Source of the DNA: Weissella ceti
Lineage (GTDB): Bacteria > Bacillota > Bacilli > Lactobacillales > Lactobacillaceae
Length of the DNA: 64,000 nucleotides
Assembly: GCF_018394055.1 (NCBI RefSeq)
Contig: NZ_CP074441.1
Span: 1,178,001 to 1,242,000 of the forward strand
Reading direction: 5' to 3'
In this document: positions 1 to 9,370 of the stretch, one piece after another
How the letters are laid out: every line of letters begins with the position of its first letter
Position numbering within the stretch: position 1 is the stretch's first letter
Notes under the pieces: model-generated
The model's database searches: none
What the model was told of the DNA's origin: nothing
Seen by the model: the letters and a program-made list of their open reading frames with translations, nothing else
Made by a program: the position numbers and the translations under genes

Positions 1-1009
1 CTGAAACCTTCAACGGAATACCAGCTGACATATTAACCATTCCAGCAACTGACCAGCTTGAACCATACGTTTGTTGTGGGCCACCGAACTTATCCGTGTC
101 AGAGAAGTGCACACCTTCATCAGAAAGCTTTTGCAAATCTGGCATCAAGTTGGTGTTCATGTAACCACCATCTTTTTTCTCTAGGTATGAGTTTTCATAT
201 GATTCTAAGTAAATATGAATCAAGTTACGCTTCTTCTTTGGGAATGTTAGCTTAGCCTTTTCAGGATCAACATAGTTGTCCTTTACGTATTCAGACGTTG
301 TGTAACGTGAACGGTACAAGCTAACAACACGCAATTCATGCCCAGCAAAGAATAGACTTCCTAGTACGATTGCCAATTGCACAATCACAAACCAAATCTT
401 AAATGTCTTTTCCTTCATGTGCCAGTTCTTAATAGCAAGCGTCCAGCTTCCCCACAACAAACGTAGGTTAATCATCACGATCACTAACCAGGCAACGATT
501 GGCCCGTTCCAGACTGAATTCATAACTGATGAATCAGCACCATCAGTTGTTGATGTCAATTGGAATGACAATTGTTCTGGTGTAATCTTACCGAATGTAC
601 CCACGAACCACATTGCCCCAACTGTAACAAATGTTCCAGCCACAACGATGATACTCATCACTGAGTAGCCAGCCCATTCACACGGCGTTAACTTGTGGTC
701 TTCCAGTGTCAAACGAATTGGTGACTTGTGTCCGTACATACGTGCCAACATGTAGATGCCCGCAAGTACAGCCACAACCATTAGGTAAAATAGCAAATGT
801 ACCCAATTTGTCATGCCTAACAAAGTTAATACAATGTCTTCAAAGTCAAACACGTAACGCATTACCAATAAAGCAAATGCATTTAGTAGGACTGAGTGCC
901 ACAATACCACTGGAATTTGACGCCAACTCGTTAATTCTGGCCCAAACTTACGTCCACTGATATATGTTAGCCCGCTACCTAGCAGCAGGCACAAAATTAG
1001 ATAAAACAT
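1..1009 (-). CDS. LTA synthase / OpgB-like sulfatase-family membrane protein, partial (3' end outside window)
   Basis: My own reading of the minus strand from the ATG at 1009 stays open for 336 codons to the window edge. The first ~210 residues are hydrophobic segments separated by short loops (about five membrane spans). Then follows the start of an extracellular sulfatase-type domain with LIHIYLESYENSYL, an N-x-x-P-D-L stretch and a G-G-P-Q-Q-T region ending in AGIPL, the order seen in LtaS/OpgB phosphoglycerol transferases (metal-binding Glu, then nucleophile Thr). Such enzymes polymerise or transfer glycerol-phosphate outside the membrane. The weak ribosome site GGAAA precedes the ATG. 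The catalytic C-terminus is not visible, so true LtaS versus a paralogue cannot be decided. Confidence 0.8.
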   Translation of the reverse strand, partial: MFYLILCLLLGSGLTYISGRKFGPELTSWRQIPVVLWHSVLLNAFALLVMRYVFDFEDIVLTLLGMTNWVHLLFYLMVVAVLAGIYMLARMYGHKSPIRLTLEDHKLTPCEWAGYSVMSIIVVAGTFVTVGAMWFVGTFGKITPEQLSFQLTSTTDGADSSVMNSVWNGPIVAWLVIVMINLRLLWGSWTLAIKNWHMKEKTFKIWFVIVQLAIVLGSLFFAGHELRVVSLYRSRYTTSEYVKDNYVDPEKAKLTFPKKKRNLIHIYLESYENSYLEKKDGGYMNTNLMPDLQKLSDEGVHFSDTDKFGGPQQTYGSSWSVAGMVNMSAGIPLKVS

Positions 1010-1163
1010 ATTTATTTCCTTTTTCTCTCTATAACATATGTATCACGTTATGTTGTCACAGCACTCCGTGTTTATCGCACTAAATTTTCCGATTCTCAAA
1101 AAGCACTATTTAAGTAGTATAACAAAAAGAAGTGCTTTCGACTGTATTTTTATTGTGCAATAA

Positions 1164-1202
1164 AACAAAAAAAACACATGTCTGTTTAAAACAGACATGT
1201 GT
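1164..1202 (-). terminator. Rho-independent terminator of the APC permease gene
   Basis: A 14-bp perfect inverted repeat (1174-1187 with 1189-1202) is followed on the minus strand by a run of eight T. It lies 8 bp after the permease stop codon. Confidence 0.9.
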
Positions 1203-1210
1203 CTAGATGC

Positions 1211-2539
1211 TTAGGCGCGGCGGTTCATAAAGACATATACCGGCAAACCAAGCAATGTTAATGATAGTCCGATCAATGCCAAACTAAATTGCGTGAACAA
1301 CGTAATGATAACGATGAACAAACCACTAGCAATCGCAATAATTGGAATCACTGGGTACAAAGGTACCTTGTATGGACGTGGCAAATCTGGTTCGCGACGA
1401 CGCAAGATAATTACGGCAACAAAGACCATTGTGTAGAACATCCAGATAACGAAGATCAACATGTCAGTCAACATGTCAAATCCACCCATGAACATCAAAC
1501 CAATTGACAATGCCAATTGGAACAATCCAGCCACAAATGGAATTTGGAAACGGTTCAAACGTGACAATTGCGCTGCGAAAGGCAACATCTTAGCTTGAGC
1601 CATCACGTATGGCAAGCGCATTCCAGTCAATGTGTATCCATTCAAAGTTCCAAAGATTGAAACCAAGATACCAACGGTGATCAACTTACCACCCATATCA
1701 CCAAAGATGATTGAGGCAACGTCCATCGCTGCGTTAGGGTTTCCAGCAAGTGCTTCTGTTGGCAATGTACGAACGAATACCAAGCTAACTAGCATGTAGA
1801 TAACTGTGATTCCGACCAAACCACCAAGGATGGCACGTGGCAAGTCACGTGATGGGTTCTTCATTTCACCAGCAATGTTACCAACGTGGATCCAACCATC
1901 GTAAGCATACATCGTTGCTAGCAAACCAGCACCAAGTGCTGTGATAAATCCACCAGCTTGTGATCCAGCTTCGACTGGGAACAAGCTCACTTCAACGTGA
2001 CCTGGTTGCAACAAACCGAAGAAGATAATCAATGCCAATGGTACTAACTTGAAGACCAATGTGATTGTTTGGAAGCTTCCAGCAACCTTTGATCCTAAGA
2101 AGTTAATCAAAGTAACAAAGACTAGTGCAATAACTCCAACAGGGACAATCATCTTCATGTCCAAGTGGAACAAGTTTACAACTTGCGTTCCAAAGATAAC
2201 ACCTTTAGCGGCGATACTAGCTGGGAAGTAAATAATAACTTGTGCCCAACCTAGTAGGAAGCTCCAAAGCTTTCCATACGCACGTTCGATGTAGACCAAC
2301 ATTCCCCCAGTTTCAGGGATTGCTGCTGCTAATTCCGCACCAGTCAAACCGGCGGCGATACTAACCAAACCACCCAACAACCAAACCAAAAGCGTCATGC
2401 TTGTTGATCCAGTAACTTCCGCAACGTTTGATGCCTTAAAGAAAACACCCGCTCCGATAACAGTACCCATGACTGTTGAAATCGCAGGAATTAGGGTCAT
2501 CATGCGATTCAAGCCTTGTGGACTTGTCGTATTGCTCAT
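1211..2539 (-). CDS. APC-superfamily amino acid permease (SteT/YkbA-like)
   Basis: 442 residues with about 12 hydrophobic segments. The first segment carries the APC hallmark GTVIGAGVFF (about residues 25-34), and the second half of TM2 to TM3 has ELAAAIPETGG followed by YGKLWSFLLGW, as in L-type exchangers such as the serine/threonine exchanger SteT. It should move neutral amino acids by proton symport or exchange across the cell membrane. Start supported by AGAGGT upstream. It is a single-gene unit closed by the terminator at 1164-1202. The exact amino acid specificity cannot be read from the sequence. Confidence 0.88.
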   Translation of the reverse strand: MSNTTSPQGLNRMMTLIPAISTVMGTVIGAGVFFKASNVAEVTGSTSMTLLVWLLGGLVSIAAGLTGAELAAAIPETGGMLVYIERAYGKLWSFLLGWAQVIIYFPASIAAKGVIFGTQVVNLFHLDMKMIVPVGVIALVFVTLINFLGSKVAGSFQTITLVFKLVPLALIIFFGLLQPGHVEVSLFPVEAGSQAGGFITALGAGLLATMYAYDGWIHVGNIAGEMKNPSRDLPRAILGGLVGITVIYMLVSLVFVRTLPTEALAGNPNAAMDVASIIFGDMGGKLITVGILVSIFGTLNGYTLTGMRLPYVMAQAKMLPFAAQLSRLNRFQIPFVAGLFQLALSIGLMFMGGFDMLTDMLIFVIWMFYTMVFVAVIILRRREPDLPRPYKVPLYPVIPIIAIASGLFIVIITLFTQFSLALIGLSLTLLGLPVYVFMNRRA

Positions 2540-2683
2540 GTTTCTAACCTCTACTCGTTCAAATTTATTTTTGTGATTACGTTACTTCAACGACTAACGT
2601 AATTTTGAATACCGCTCATTATAGCACTTAAAAAAAACATAAAGAAAACTTTTTGTTAATATTCCTTACACATACGAGTGTCA

Positions 2684-4003
2684 TCATGTAAAGATTGCGA
2701 GATATCCGCCCGCAACAACTAACATCAAAGCCCCACCCATACGGTTTCCCATCTGGGCAAATCCAATTAAATCAAGTCGATTAGCAGCACTCAAAACCCC
2801 TAGATTTCCAGTACCACCCATTGAATTGTTAACTAATCCAGCCGTAATTGCTGATTCTAGTGGATATAGGCCCATTAGATATCCCAGGAATCCGGCCACA
2901 ATACTAATAATAACAACGCTCAAAATGACCATTAGCGCCAAACGCCAAGTCACGGTATTCCAAACAACATCCAAATTCAATTTTGTTAATCCAACCCCTG
3001 CCAAAACTGCATGAGACAAATTCTTCGTAATTGATTGACTAAATGAAACTGATGCCCGTTCATATTTCAACGGTAAATGTCCAGATAGCTTTACCACCAT
3101 CACACTCAAAATAATGAATGCATACCGGTTAACTACAGGCACAATGGCATGCAGTAAGGTTCCAACCATGTAGAATGATAAAATAATCATCAACCCAACG
3201 CCCATATCAGTTGCATCAGCCCGTTGAAATGAACGTTTCGCAACATTTTTTTGGTTACGTAACAGGACCCCATGACCATCAAATTTTGTATCTTCACCCC
3301 ATTTTGAGAGCCAACCAGACACAATAATGGCAACGATATTCCCAAAGATAACCGCCGGTAGAATCATTGAAAGATAATCACGACTGACCCCAAAAGCGGA
3401 AGCATATAATTCTGATAACGGAATAGCACCTGCGCTAATACCACCACCCATAATTGGAAATCCAACGAATAATAACGTTTGATTGACATCAAACCCAAAG
3501 ATATAGGCAATTAGTGCTAACGCACCCAATGTAATCCCCATGGATATAAAGGCAACTGGTAAAAACCGTACCGCTGCTTGCGCCATTAATTGACTGCTAA
3601 TCCCTAAAATAGACCCAACAATCAAAGAAATGATAAAGAAGTCAATGAACTTAACATCACTCAATAGACCTTCAACTGATTCGACCACGTATGGTGGCAC
3701 AATATTAAACATCGCTAGTGCAGCTGATCCAACTAAGGTCACAACAGCACCACCACCAACATATTTATTTAAAAATGGTACACGTGATCCAACGTTATAA
3801 AGCAGGTTTCCCAAGACCAACATCATAAATAGATCACCTAAAATATTTTGCGGATATAAGTCAAAATGGATCAAAATAATCAATAATGACACCATTAGGG
3901 CATACATACTTAAGCCCATGCCATCAATTGGCCGCCCGCTAAATTTTTGGAGTGCTGAAGCACTACTTTGTTGTTCTTTTTCTTCTAATCCCATTTTATC
4001 CAT
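2684..4003 (-). CDS. 2-hydroxycarboxylate transporter family protein (CitS/MleP/CimH type)
   Basis: 439 residues, strongly hydrophobic. Both re-entrant loop signatures of the 2-HCT family are present: GGGISAGAIPLSELY near residue 190 and NSMGGTGNLGVLSAANR in the C-terminal half, followed by GNRMGGALML, which holds the Arg known in CitS to contact the substrate carboxylate. The family exchanges or symports citrate, malate or lactate. No citrate lyase, malolactic enzyme or oxaloacetate decarboxylase gene is nearby, so the substrate (malate or citrate) is open. It starts 38 bp after the drug-efflux gene and may share its transcript. Confidence 0.88.
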   Translation of the reverse strand: MDKMGLEEKEQQSSASALQKFSGRPIDGMGLSMYALMVSLLIILIHFDLYPQNILGDLFMMLVLGNLLYNVGSRVPFLNKYVGGGAVVTLVGSAALAMFNIVPPYVVESVEGLLSDVKFIDFFIISLIVGSILGISSQLMAQAAVRFLPVAFISMGITLGALALIAYIFGFDVNQTLLFVGFPIMGGGISAGAIPLSELYASAFGVSRDYLSMILPAVIFGNIVAIIVSGWLSKWGEDTKFDGHGVLLRNQKNVAKRSFQRADATDMGVGLMIILSFYMVGTLLHAIVPVVNRYAFIILSVMVVKLSGHLPLKYERASVSFSQSITKNLSHAVLAGVGLTKLNLDVVWNTVTWRLALMVILSVVIISIVAGFLGYLMGLYPLESAITAGLVNNSMGGTGNLGVLSAANRLDLIGFAQMGNRMGGALMLVVAGGYLAIFT

Positions 4004-4041
4004 ACTCTCTTAAACCATTAGCACGGGCATAAAACATCTTG

Positions 4042-5220
4042 CTAATTAAATGACTTTGATTTGATATACATGTGGCTTCCTAAAATTTGTACCACAATCA
4101 CAACAATTGCTAATGGTACCAAAGAATCGGCGCCCATTAGTCCAACTAATGGTGACACAAGTCCCCCCATCGCATAACGCATCAAGCCCAAAATCCCTGA
4201 TGCTGCTCCGGTCCCTGTTTCCACATGTTGCATGGCGATTGACGTAGACAAACTGCTGACACCACCAACTGGCGCAACAATTAGGAAAAATGCCAAACAC
4301 ATTAATAACACATTGTTAGACAGTACCACATTCAACCACAATAAACCACCACCAACTAACGAGATGACAATAAAGGCCCCCAAAGCACGGTATTCACCAA
4401 CCTTCTCAGCTAAACGCGCAGAAAGATGTGCCGCGATTAAGATACCTAGACCATTAATTGCATACACGATTGAAAATTGTAGAATTGATAAGTGATAAAT
4501 CGTTTCTAAGACAAAAGTTGATCCAGCAATATACGCAAATAATCCAGCCATCATAAGTGCTTGCGTCCAAGCCATGTACATAAATCCTTTATTGTGTCCT
4601 AAGGCAATAAAAGATTGTTTTGGTGAGACTTGTTTCGCGCTCACTTCTTGGACTGGTGCAGTTTCCGGAAGGCTTGTATAGATAGCTACCCATAAAATCA
4701 CACCTAAGATTGCTAATGTAATAAAGGTCATTTGCCAATGTGACATGGCGATAATAACACCACCAATAACGGGTGCCACAATCGGAAAGACACCATTGAT
4801 CATCTGATTCAAAGCGACGTTTCGTGTTAGTTGTAGTCCTTCAAACGAATCCGCAATAACAGCTAATGACAAAACGATTCCCGCAGAACCACCTAAGCCT
4901 TGAATGAAACGGAATAAGATAACTCCGTAAATATTTGGCGTCACAATGATACCAATTGTTGCTAATGTAAAGAGTCCCACACCAACAAGTAATGCGCGAC
5001 GGCGGCCAACACGATCAGACCAAGGTCCAATAATGATTTGACCAATAGCTAACCCAATCAATGACGCTGTAATCGTCAATTGAATCATTGTTGGTGTTGT
5101 ATGCAAATTTTGTTGCATTTCTGGTAATCCCGGCAAATATAAGTCCAGTGATAATGGTCCAAATGCGCTCAAGATTCCTAGTAAAAATAACTGTACTGCC
5201 CCTAACTTTTGTCGTGCCAA
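4042..5220 (-). CDS. Bcr/CflA-type MFS drug efflux transporter
   Basis: 392 residues, twelve predicted membrane segments. N-terminal GPLSLDLYLPGLP is the Bcr/CflA signature of TM1 and the loop GPWSDRVGRRRAL is MFS motif A; GGSAGIVLSLAVIAD holds antiporter motif C-like residues. It should export hydrophobic drugs or metabolites with protons. Ribosome site AAGGAGG lies just upstream of the ATG. First gene of a probable pair with the 2-HCT transporter. The natural substrate is unknown. Confidence 0.88.
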   Translation of the reverse strand: MARQKLGAVQLFLLGILSAFGPLSLDLYLPGLPEMQQNLHTTPTMIQLTITASLIGLAIGQIIIGPWSDRVGRRRALLVGVGLFTLATIGIIVTPNIYGVILFRFIQGLGGSAGIVLSLAVIADSFEGLQLTRNVALNQMINGVFPIVAPVIGGVIIAMSHWQMTFITLAILGVILWVAIYTSLPETAPVQEVSAKQVSPKQSFIALGHNKGFMYMAWTQALMMAGLFAYIAGSTFVLETIYHLSILQFSIVYAINGLGILIAAHLSARLAEKVGEYRALGAFIVISLVGGGLLWLNVVLSNNVLLMCLAFFLIVAPVGGVSSLSTSIAMQHVETGTGAASGILGLMRYAMGGLVSPLVGLMGADSLVPLAIVVIVVQILGSHMYIKSKSFN

Positions 5221-5336
5221 AACAAATCCTCCTTATCACAAAACCACCTATGTTGTGTTACATTATGGCATATTTAACTAACAAAAAATAGGCTTTTTAT
5301 CGGTCTATGCCTAGCTAACAACAGGGTTCACAAGAA

Positions 5337-5365
5337 TTGTGAGAATCATGTGACTTTGGTATACT
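5337..5365 (+). promoter_or_regulatory. Sigma-A promoter for the GtrA gene
   Basis: TTGTGA (5337-5342), 17-bp spacer, TATACT (5360-5365) with an extended -10 TGG. It sits 31 bp before the start codon. Confidence 0.75.
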
Positions 5366-5396
5366 CAGGGTAATCTAAAAAAATCAGGTAATTAAC

Positions 5397-5804
5397 ATGC
5401 GAAATCTTTATAACAAATATGCTCACATTCTGTCATATCTTTTCTGGGGTGTCATGACTACGATTATTAGTCTAGCTTCATATGCTCTGTTCCTATCCGT
5501 CTGGAATGTGAACTACCAAATTAGTAACGTCTTATCATGGATTATCTCAGTGACATTCGCCTTCTTTGTGAATAAGTATTTTGTTTTCCATTCAAAGCAA
5601 TCAGATTTAAAAACACTTCTTATAGAAGGAATGAACTTCTATGGTGCCCGTTTAGGTACACTTTTCATGGAAATGTTTGTATTGTGGGTTGGTGTCAGTG
5701 TCTTACAAGGAGATGCTTACCTATGGAAGCTAATTGTCCAAGTTCTTATCTTGGTGGCAAACTACGTCGCAAGTAAGTTTATCTTTAAAAACAAGGCTGC
5801 TTAA
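5397..5804 (+). CDS. GtrA family membrane protein
   Basis: 135 residues with four hydrophobic segments, the usual GtrA size and layout. TM1 carries the W-G-V-M-T-T signature and the region between TM2 and TM3 has FAFFVNKYFVFHS, the conserved N-K-x-x-V-F motif of the family. GtrA proteins act in flipping or handling undecaprenyl-linked sugars for surface glycosylation (teichoic acid or polysaccharide decoration). The gene stands alone between its own promoter and a bidirectional terminator, so no glycosyltransferase partner is visible. Confidence 0.88.
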   Translation: MRNLYNKYAHILSYLFWGVMTTIISLASYALFLSVWNVNYQISNVLSWIISVTFAFFVNKYFVFHSKQSDLKTLLIEGMNFYGARLGTLFMEMFVLWVGVSVLQGDAYLWKLIVQVLILVANYVASKFIFKNKAA

Positions 5805-5835
5805 AGCAACTAAATCGTCATATATCTTAAATTAT

Positions 5836-5873
5836 AAAAAGCAGGTGAACATCATGATGTTCACCTGCTTTTT
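5836..5873. terminator. Bidirectional terminator between gtrA and the dehydrogenase gene
   Basis: A perfect 38-base palindrome with A and T runs at its two ends. It can stop the GtrA transcript on the plus strand and the dehydrogenase transcript on the minus strand. Confidence 0.9.
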
Positions 5874-5903
5874 CGTTATCTTTTATTATTCACACTTACG
5901 TGC

Positions 5904-6950
5904 TTACTTTGACAAATCTACCAAGATCTTAGCTTGAGACTTATCTGTTGTTAGTGTTTCAAATCCCTTTGTTACGATATCATCTAGCACAATTTCATCT
6001 GTGATAACAGGTGTCACGTCTAGCAATCCTTGGCTAACCAAATCAACGGTTTGTTGGAATGATTCACGTGAGTAAGCAATAGTTGTTGTTAGCTTAACCC
6101 CTGAGTTCATCAATTGCATTGGGTCAAATGAGATTGGCTTAGCAAAGATTGATACAATCACTGAAGTTCCACGAGGCTTTGTACTATCGATTGCTTGTTC
6201 GAAAGTTGATTGAACTCCTGCCACTTCAAATGAGACATCCGCTCCACCAGGAATGATTTCCTTGATAGCAGCCACAGTATCGTCAACCTTGGATGGGTTG
6301 ATGACATCAGTTGCGCCCATAGCCAACGCCTTTTCAAGACGAACATCTGACAAATCAACAACCACAATCTTAGTTGCTCCGGCTGCCTTTGCAGCAGCGG
6401 CAACCAAGACACCGATTGGACCTGAACCGAAAATTACGACCTTTTGTCCGAACTTCAATCCACCTTCTTTAACGGCTTGAACCGCAACGGCAGCTGGTTC
6501 AATTGTTGCGGCCAAACGTAGTGAGAAGTCTTCTGGGATTGGGTAAATGTTAACTTCCGGTACGTTAACAAATTCTGCGAATCCACCATCAGTACTTAGC
6601 CCCAAGAAGCTGTATCCATCGTAGACATCAACGTCATCAGCAGAGTCCATGTGTGTCACTGTTGGGTTGATCGCAACGTGATCCCCTACCTTAACCTTTG
6701 TCACATCCTTACCAACACGTTCAACGATTCCTGAGAATTCATGTCCCATTGTGATAGGTGCTTGTCCACCAGTCAATGCATCTTGCTTTTCAACAGGGAT
6801 AAACACTGGCCCTTCCAAGTATTCGTGCAAGTCACTTCCACAGATTCCTGCGTACGCCACTTTCACAACAACTTCGTTATCCTTCGTTTCCTTCAAGTCC
6901 ACGTTTTCTACTCGAACGTCCTTAACTCCGTGCCATACTGCTGCCTTCAT
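5904..6950 (-). CDS. bdhA: 2,3-butanediol dehydrogenase-like MDR zinc alcohol dehydrogenase
   Basis: 348 residues, medium-chain dehydrogenase fold. Catalytic zinc ligands are visible: C37 in GICGSD, H70-E71 in MGHEF, and E151; the NAD site is GSGPIG at 175-180. Closest in feel to (R,R)-butanediol/acetoin reductases, which interconvert acetoin and 2,3-butanediol and balance NADH in heterofermenters. Oddity: the structural-zinc loop (about 95-115), which normally carries four Cys, has none, and C37 is the only Cys in the protein. Ribosome site GGGAGG precedes the ATG. The name is by family resemblance; a sorbitol-type or other polyol dehydrogenase is possible. Confidence 0.75.
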   Translation of the reverse strand: MKAAVWHGVKDVRVENVDLKETKDNEVVVKVAYAGICGSDLHEYLEGPVFIPVEKQDALTGGQAPITMGHEFSGIVERVGKDVTKVKVGDHVAINPTVTHMDSADDVDVYDGYSFLGLSTDGGFAEFVNVPEVNIYPIPEDFSLRLAATIEPAAVAVQAVKEGGLKFGQKVVIFGSGPIGVLVAAAAKAAGATKIVVVDLSDVRLEKALAMGATDVINPSKVDDTVAAIKEIIPGGADVSFEVAGVQSTFEQAIDSTKPRGTSVIVSIFAKPISFDPMQLMNSGVKLTTTIAYSRESFQQTVDLVSQGLLDVTPVITDEIVLDDIVTKGFETLTTDKSQAKILVDLSK

Positions 6951-7318
6951 GATGAATCCTCCCTATGCATATCCTTTTATCTGTTCTCTACACTTTATAT
7001 TTTAAACTTTTTAAATTAAAAAACAAGCATTAAATTACTTTTTTCACATTCTTTCATCTCCAAGCGTTTCTTTCGTGACAACTCAATAAAATACTGAACA
7101 AATCTAAAACACATACTTTAGATTAATTAAACAAGACAATTACCATATTCATAATTAAAGACACAAAAAATGCCCGCAAAACCACCCACAACCTTTGTGG
7201 AATGTTTCACGGACGAATACATTCAATTCAACGTTTAAAACGTTTAACTGTTTTAAATTTAAAATTGTCATTGAAATTTCAAGACATTAAGCACGATTCA
7301 TAATGAACGAACTTTAAT
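6951..7318. other. Intergenic region between dehydrogenase and pdp genes
   Basis: Very AT-rich. It must hold the dehydrogenase promoter (reading left) and the end of the deo operon transcript. A weak hairpin, CCACAA/TTGTGG near 7185-7200, followed on the minus strand by a GC block and TTTTTT, could be the deo terminator, but the stem is short. No gene-like reading frame with a ribosome site was seen. Confidence 0.4.
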
Positions 7319-8614
7319 TTACATCTCAAAATGAATCAATGGTGGTACATCAGCCTTATCCGATACACGAATATGATCCGCTAGATAGGCTAGTTCATGA
7401 GAAATATCTTCTCGATTCGCATGCAAAGTTAGAATCGTGTCACCAACTGTAACCTCATCCCCCAACTTCTTATGCATCGTAATCCCAACACCATAATCTA
7501 GGACATCATCCTTAGATGCGCGACCACCACCAAGATACATTGATGCCATTCCCAACGAATCTGCATCCATTTCAGCTAGTACACCAGCTACTTGCGCTGT
7601 GAATGGAATATGAAACTCAGCTTGTGGCATTAAGCTGTAATCATTAATAACTTCTGGATTACCGTCTTGCGCAATAATCATTTGTTTGAATGCCTCTAGC
7701 GCTGTGCCATCTGTCAATGTAGCTTGCAACATGTCACGTGCTTCAGGTTCAGATGTCGCCTTACCAGCCATCATGACCATTGGCGCTCCAAGTGCAAGAC
7801 ATAGTTGGACTAAGTCAGCTGGTCCATTGCCCTTCAAAGTCTCAATGGTCTCTTGAATTTCTAGTGCATTTCCAATTTCACGACCCAAAGGTTGATTCAT
7901 ATCCGAAATAACAGCCTTCATTTGTAGACCTGCTGCTTTACCGATATCAACTAATGACTTGGCTAACGCCTTCGAATCATCAAGCGTCTTCATAAATGCA
8001 CCTGAACCAGTCTTCACATCTAAGACCAAAGCATCATTTCCAGTTGCTAGTTTCTTGGACATGATTGAACTAGAAATCAATGAAATTGAATCTACTGTTG
8101 CGGTTACATCACGTAGTGCATAGATTTTCTTATCAGCGGGTGCAATATCACCAGTCGCAGAAATAATCGCTGTTCCAACAGAACGGATTTGTTCCTTGAA
8201 TTGTTCTTCAGTCAAATTAACATTGAAACCGGGAATCGCTTCTAGCTTATCCAATGTCCCACCAGTGTGACCTAACCCACGGCCAGAAATCATCGGTACT
8301 TTGATATCTAATGCCGCAACCATTGCCGCTAATGGCAAACTCGTCTTATCGCCCACACCACCTGTTGAATGCTTATCAACCTTAATGCCTGGAATGTCTG
8401 ACATATCTAAGACATCCCCAGAACGCATCATCGCATCCGTTAAAGCAGCGCGTTCAGTGACATTCATTTCATTGAAGAACACGGTCATCAAAAATGCACT
8501 CATTTGGTAATCTGAAATTGTCCCATCTGTATATCCATCGACGACAAATTGAATTTCTTCGCCGGATAACGCTTCCCCATTACGCTTCTTCATCAATACA
8601 TCGATCATTTTCAT
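7319..8614 (-). CDS. pdp: Pyrimidine-nucleoside phosphorylase
   Basis: 431 residues from the ATG at 8614, which matches family members starting M-[KR]-M-[IV]-D; a GTG nine bases further up (8623) is possible, and the GGGAG ribosome site lies ambiguously between. The motif KHSTGGVGDKTSLPL (about residues 80-95) is the phosphate-binding signature of the thymidine/pyrimidine phosphorylase family. It cleaves uridine, thymidine and deoxyuridine to base and (deoxy)ribose-1-phosphate in the cytosol. Last gene of the deo operon, 24-33 bp after deoD; its sugar phosphate product feeds DeoB and DeoC encoded upstream. Confidence 0.93.
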   Translation of the reverse strand: MKMIDVLMKKRNGEALSGEEIQFVVDGYTDGTISDYQMSAFLMTVFFNEMNVTERAALTDAMMRSGDVLDMSDIPGIKVDKHSTGGVGDKTSLPLAAMVAALDIKVPMISGRGLGHTGGTLDKLEAIPGFNVNLTEEQFKEQIRSVGTAIISATGDIAPADKKIYALRDVTATVDSISLISSSIMSKKLATGNDALVLDVKTGSGAFMKTLDDSKALAKSLVDIGKAAGLQMKAVISDMNQPLGREIGNALEIQETIETLKGNGPADLVQLCLALGAPMVMMAGKATSEPEARDMLQATLTDGTALEAFKQMIIAQDGNPEVINDYSLMPQAEFHIPFTAQVAGVLAEMDADSLGMASMYLGGGRASKDDVLDYGVGITMHKKLGDEVTVGDTILTLHANREDISHELAYLADHIRVSDKADVPPLIHFEM

Positions 8615-8646
8615 ACTATTCACCGTCTCCCAATTGATGGTCAGAA

Positions 8647-9354
8647 TTACAAGGTAATTGCTGTTTCAAGCGCCACTAGCATCATGTCCTTGAAGGATGT
8701 TTGTCGTTCTTCAGGTGACAGCGCTTCATCACGATAGATATGATCTGATGCCGTTAAAATGTCCAAAGCACGGAACTTCAACTTTGCGCCTAATAGATAT
8801 AGACCTGCCGCTTCCATCTCGGTACCTAGTACGCCATAATCTTTCAACTTATTCATGTCGATTTCATCATTATAGAAACGATCAGCGGCAAAAATGTTTC
8901 CGACCTTAACAGGCACATTTAAATCCTTTGCCTTATGGAAAGCCATGTCTAACAATTCAAAGTCAGGTAAAGCTGACCAGTGAATACCTGGTCCAAACGT
9001 CTGCGCAATCACTGCAGAGTCAGTTGATGCCCCTGAGGCCAACACAACATCTCCCAATTCAATGTCATCGGCCATCGCACCAAATGAACCAACACGCATA
9101 ATATTCTTCACGCCATAAACTGTCGCTAATTCATTCACATAAATCGACATAGATGGAATTCCCATTCCAGATCCTTGTACGGAAACGCGATGCCCCTTGT
9201 AAGTTCCGGTGAAGCCCAGCATGCCACGAACATCATTGACTTGCACAACGTCTTCTAAAAAGGTTTCCGCAATGAACTTCGCACGTAATGGATCTCCTGG
9301 CAACAAAACTGTTTCTGCGTAATCACCAATCTTGGCATTAATATGTGGTGTCAT
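8647..9354 (-). CDS. deoD: Purine-nucleoside phosphorylase, DeoD type
   Basis: 235 residues, the normal size of the hexameric bacterial enzyme. N-terminal MTPHI, the phosphate-binding LPGDPLRAK (about 18-26), GMGIPSMSIYVNEL and the C-terminal SDHIYRDEALSPEERQ region with the catalytic Asp are all present. It phosphorolyses purine (deoxy)nucleosides to base and (deoxy)ribose-1-phosphate. It sits between deoB (16 bp gap) and pdp in the same transcript. Confidence 0.95.
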   Translation of the reverse strand: MTPHINAKIGDYAETVLLPGDPLRAKFIAETFLEDVVQVNDVRGMLGFTGTYKGHRVSVQGSGMGIPSMSIYVNELATVYGVKNIMRVGSFGAMADDIELGDVVLASGASTDSAVIAQTFGPGIHWSALPDFELLDMAFHKAKDLNVPVKVGNIFAADRFYNDEIDMNKLKDYGVLGTEMEAAGLYLLGAKLKFRALDILTASDHIYRDEALSPEERQTSFKDMMLVALETAITL

Positions 9355-9370
9355 GTGTCTATCCTCCCAA

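Noticed and set aside
7180-7200. Small hairpin CCACAA/TTGTGG as deo operon terminator
   Set aside because: Only six base pairs and the T run is not adjacent; kept only as a remark in the intergenic entry.
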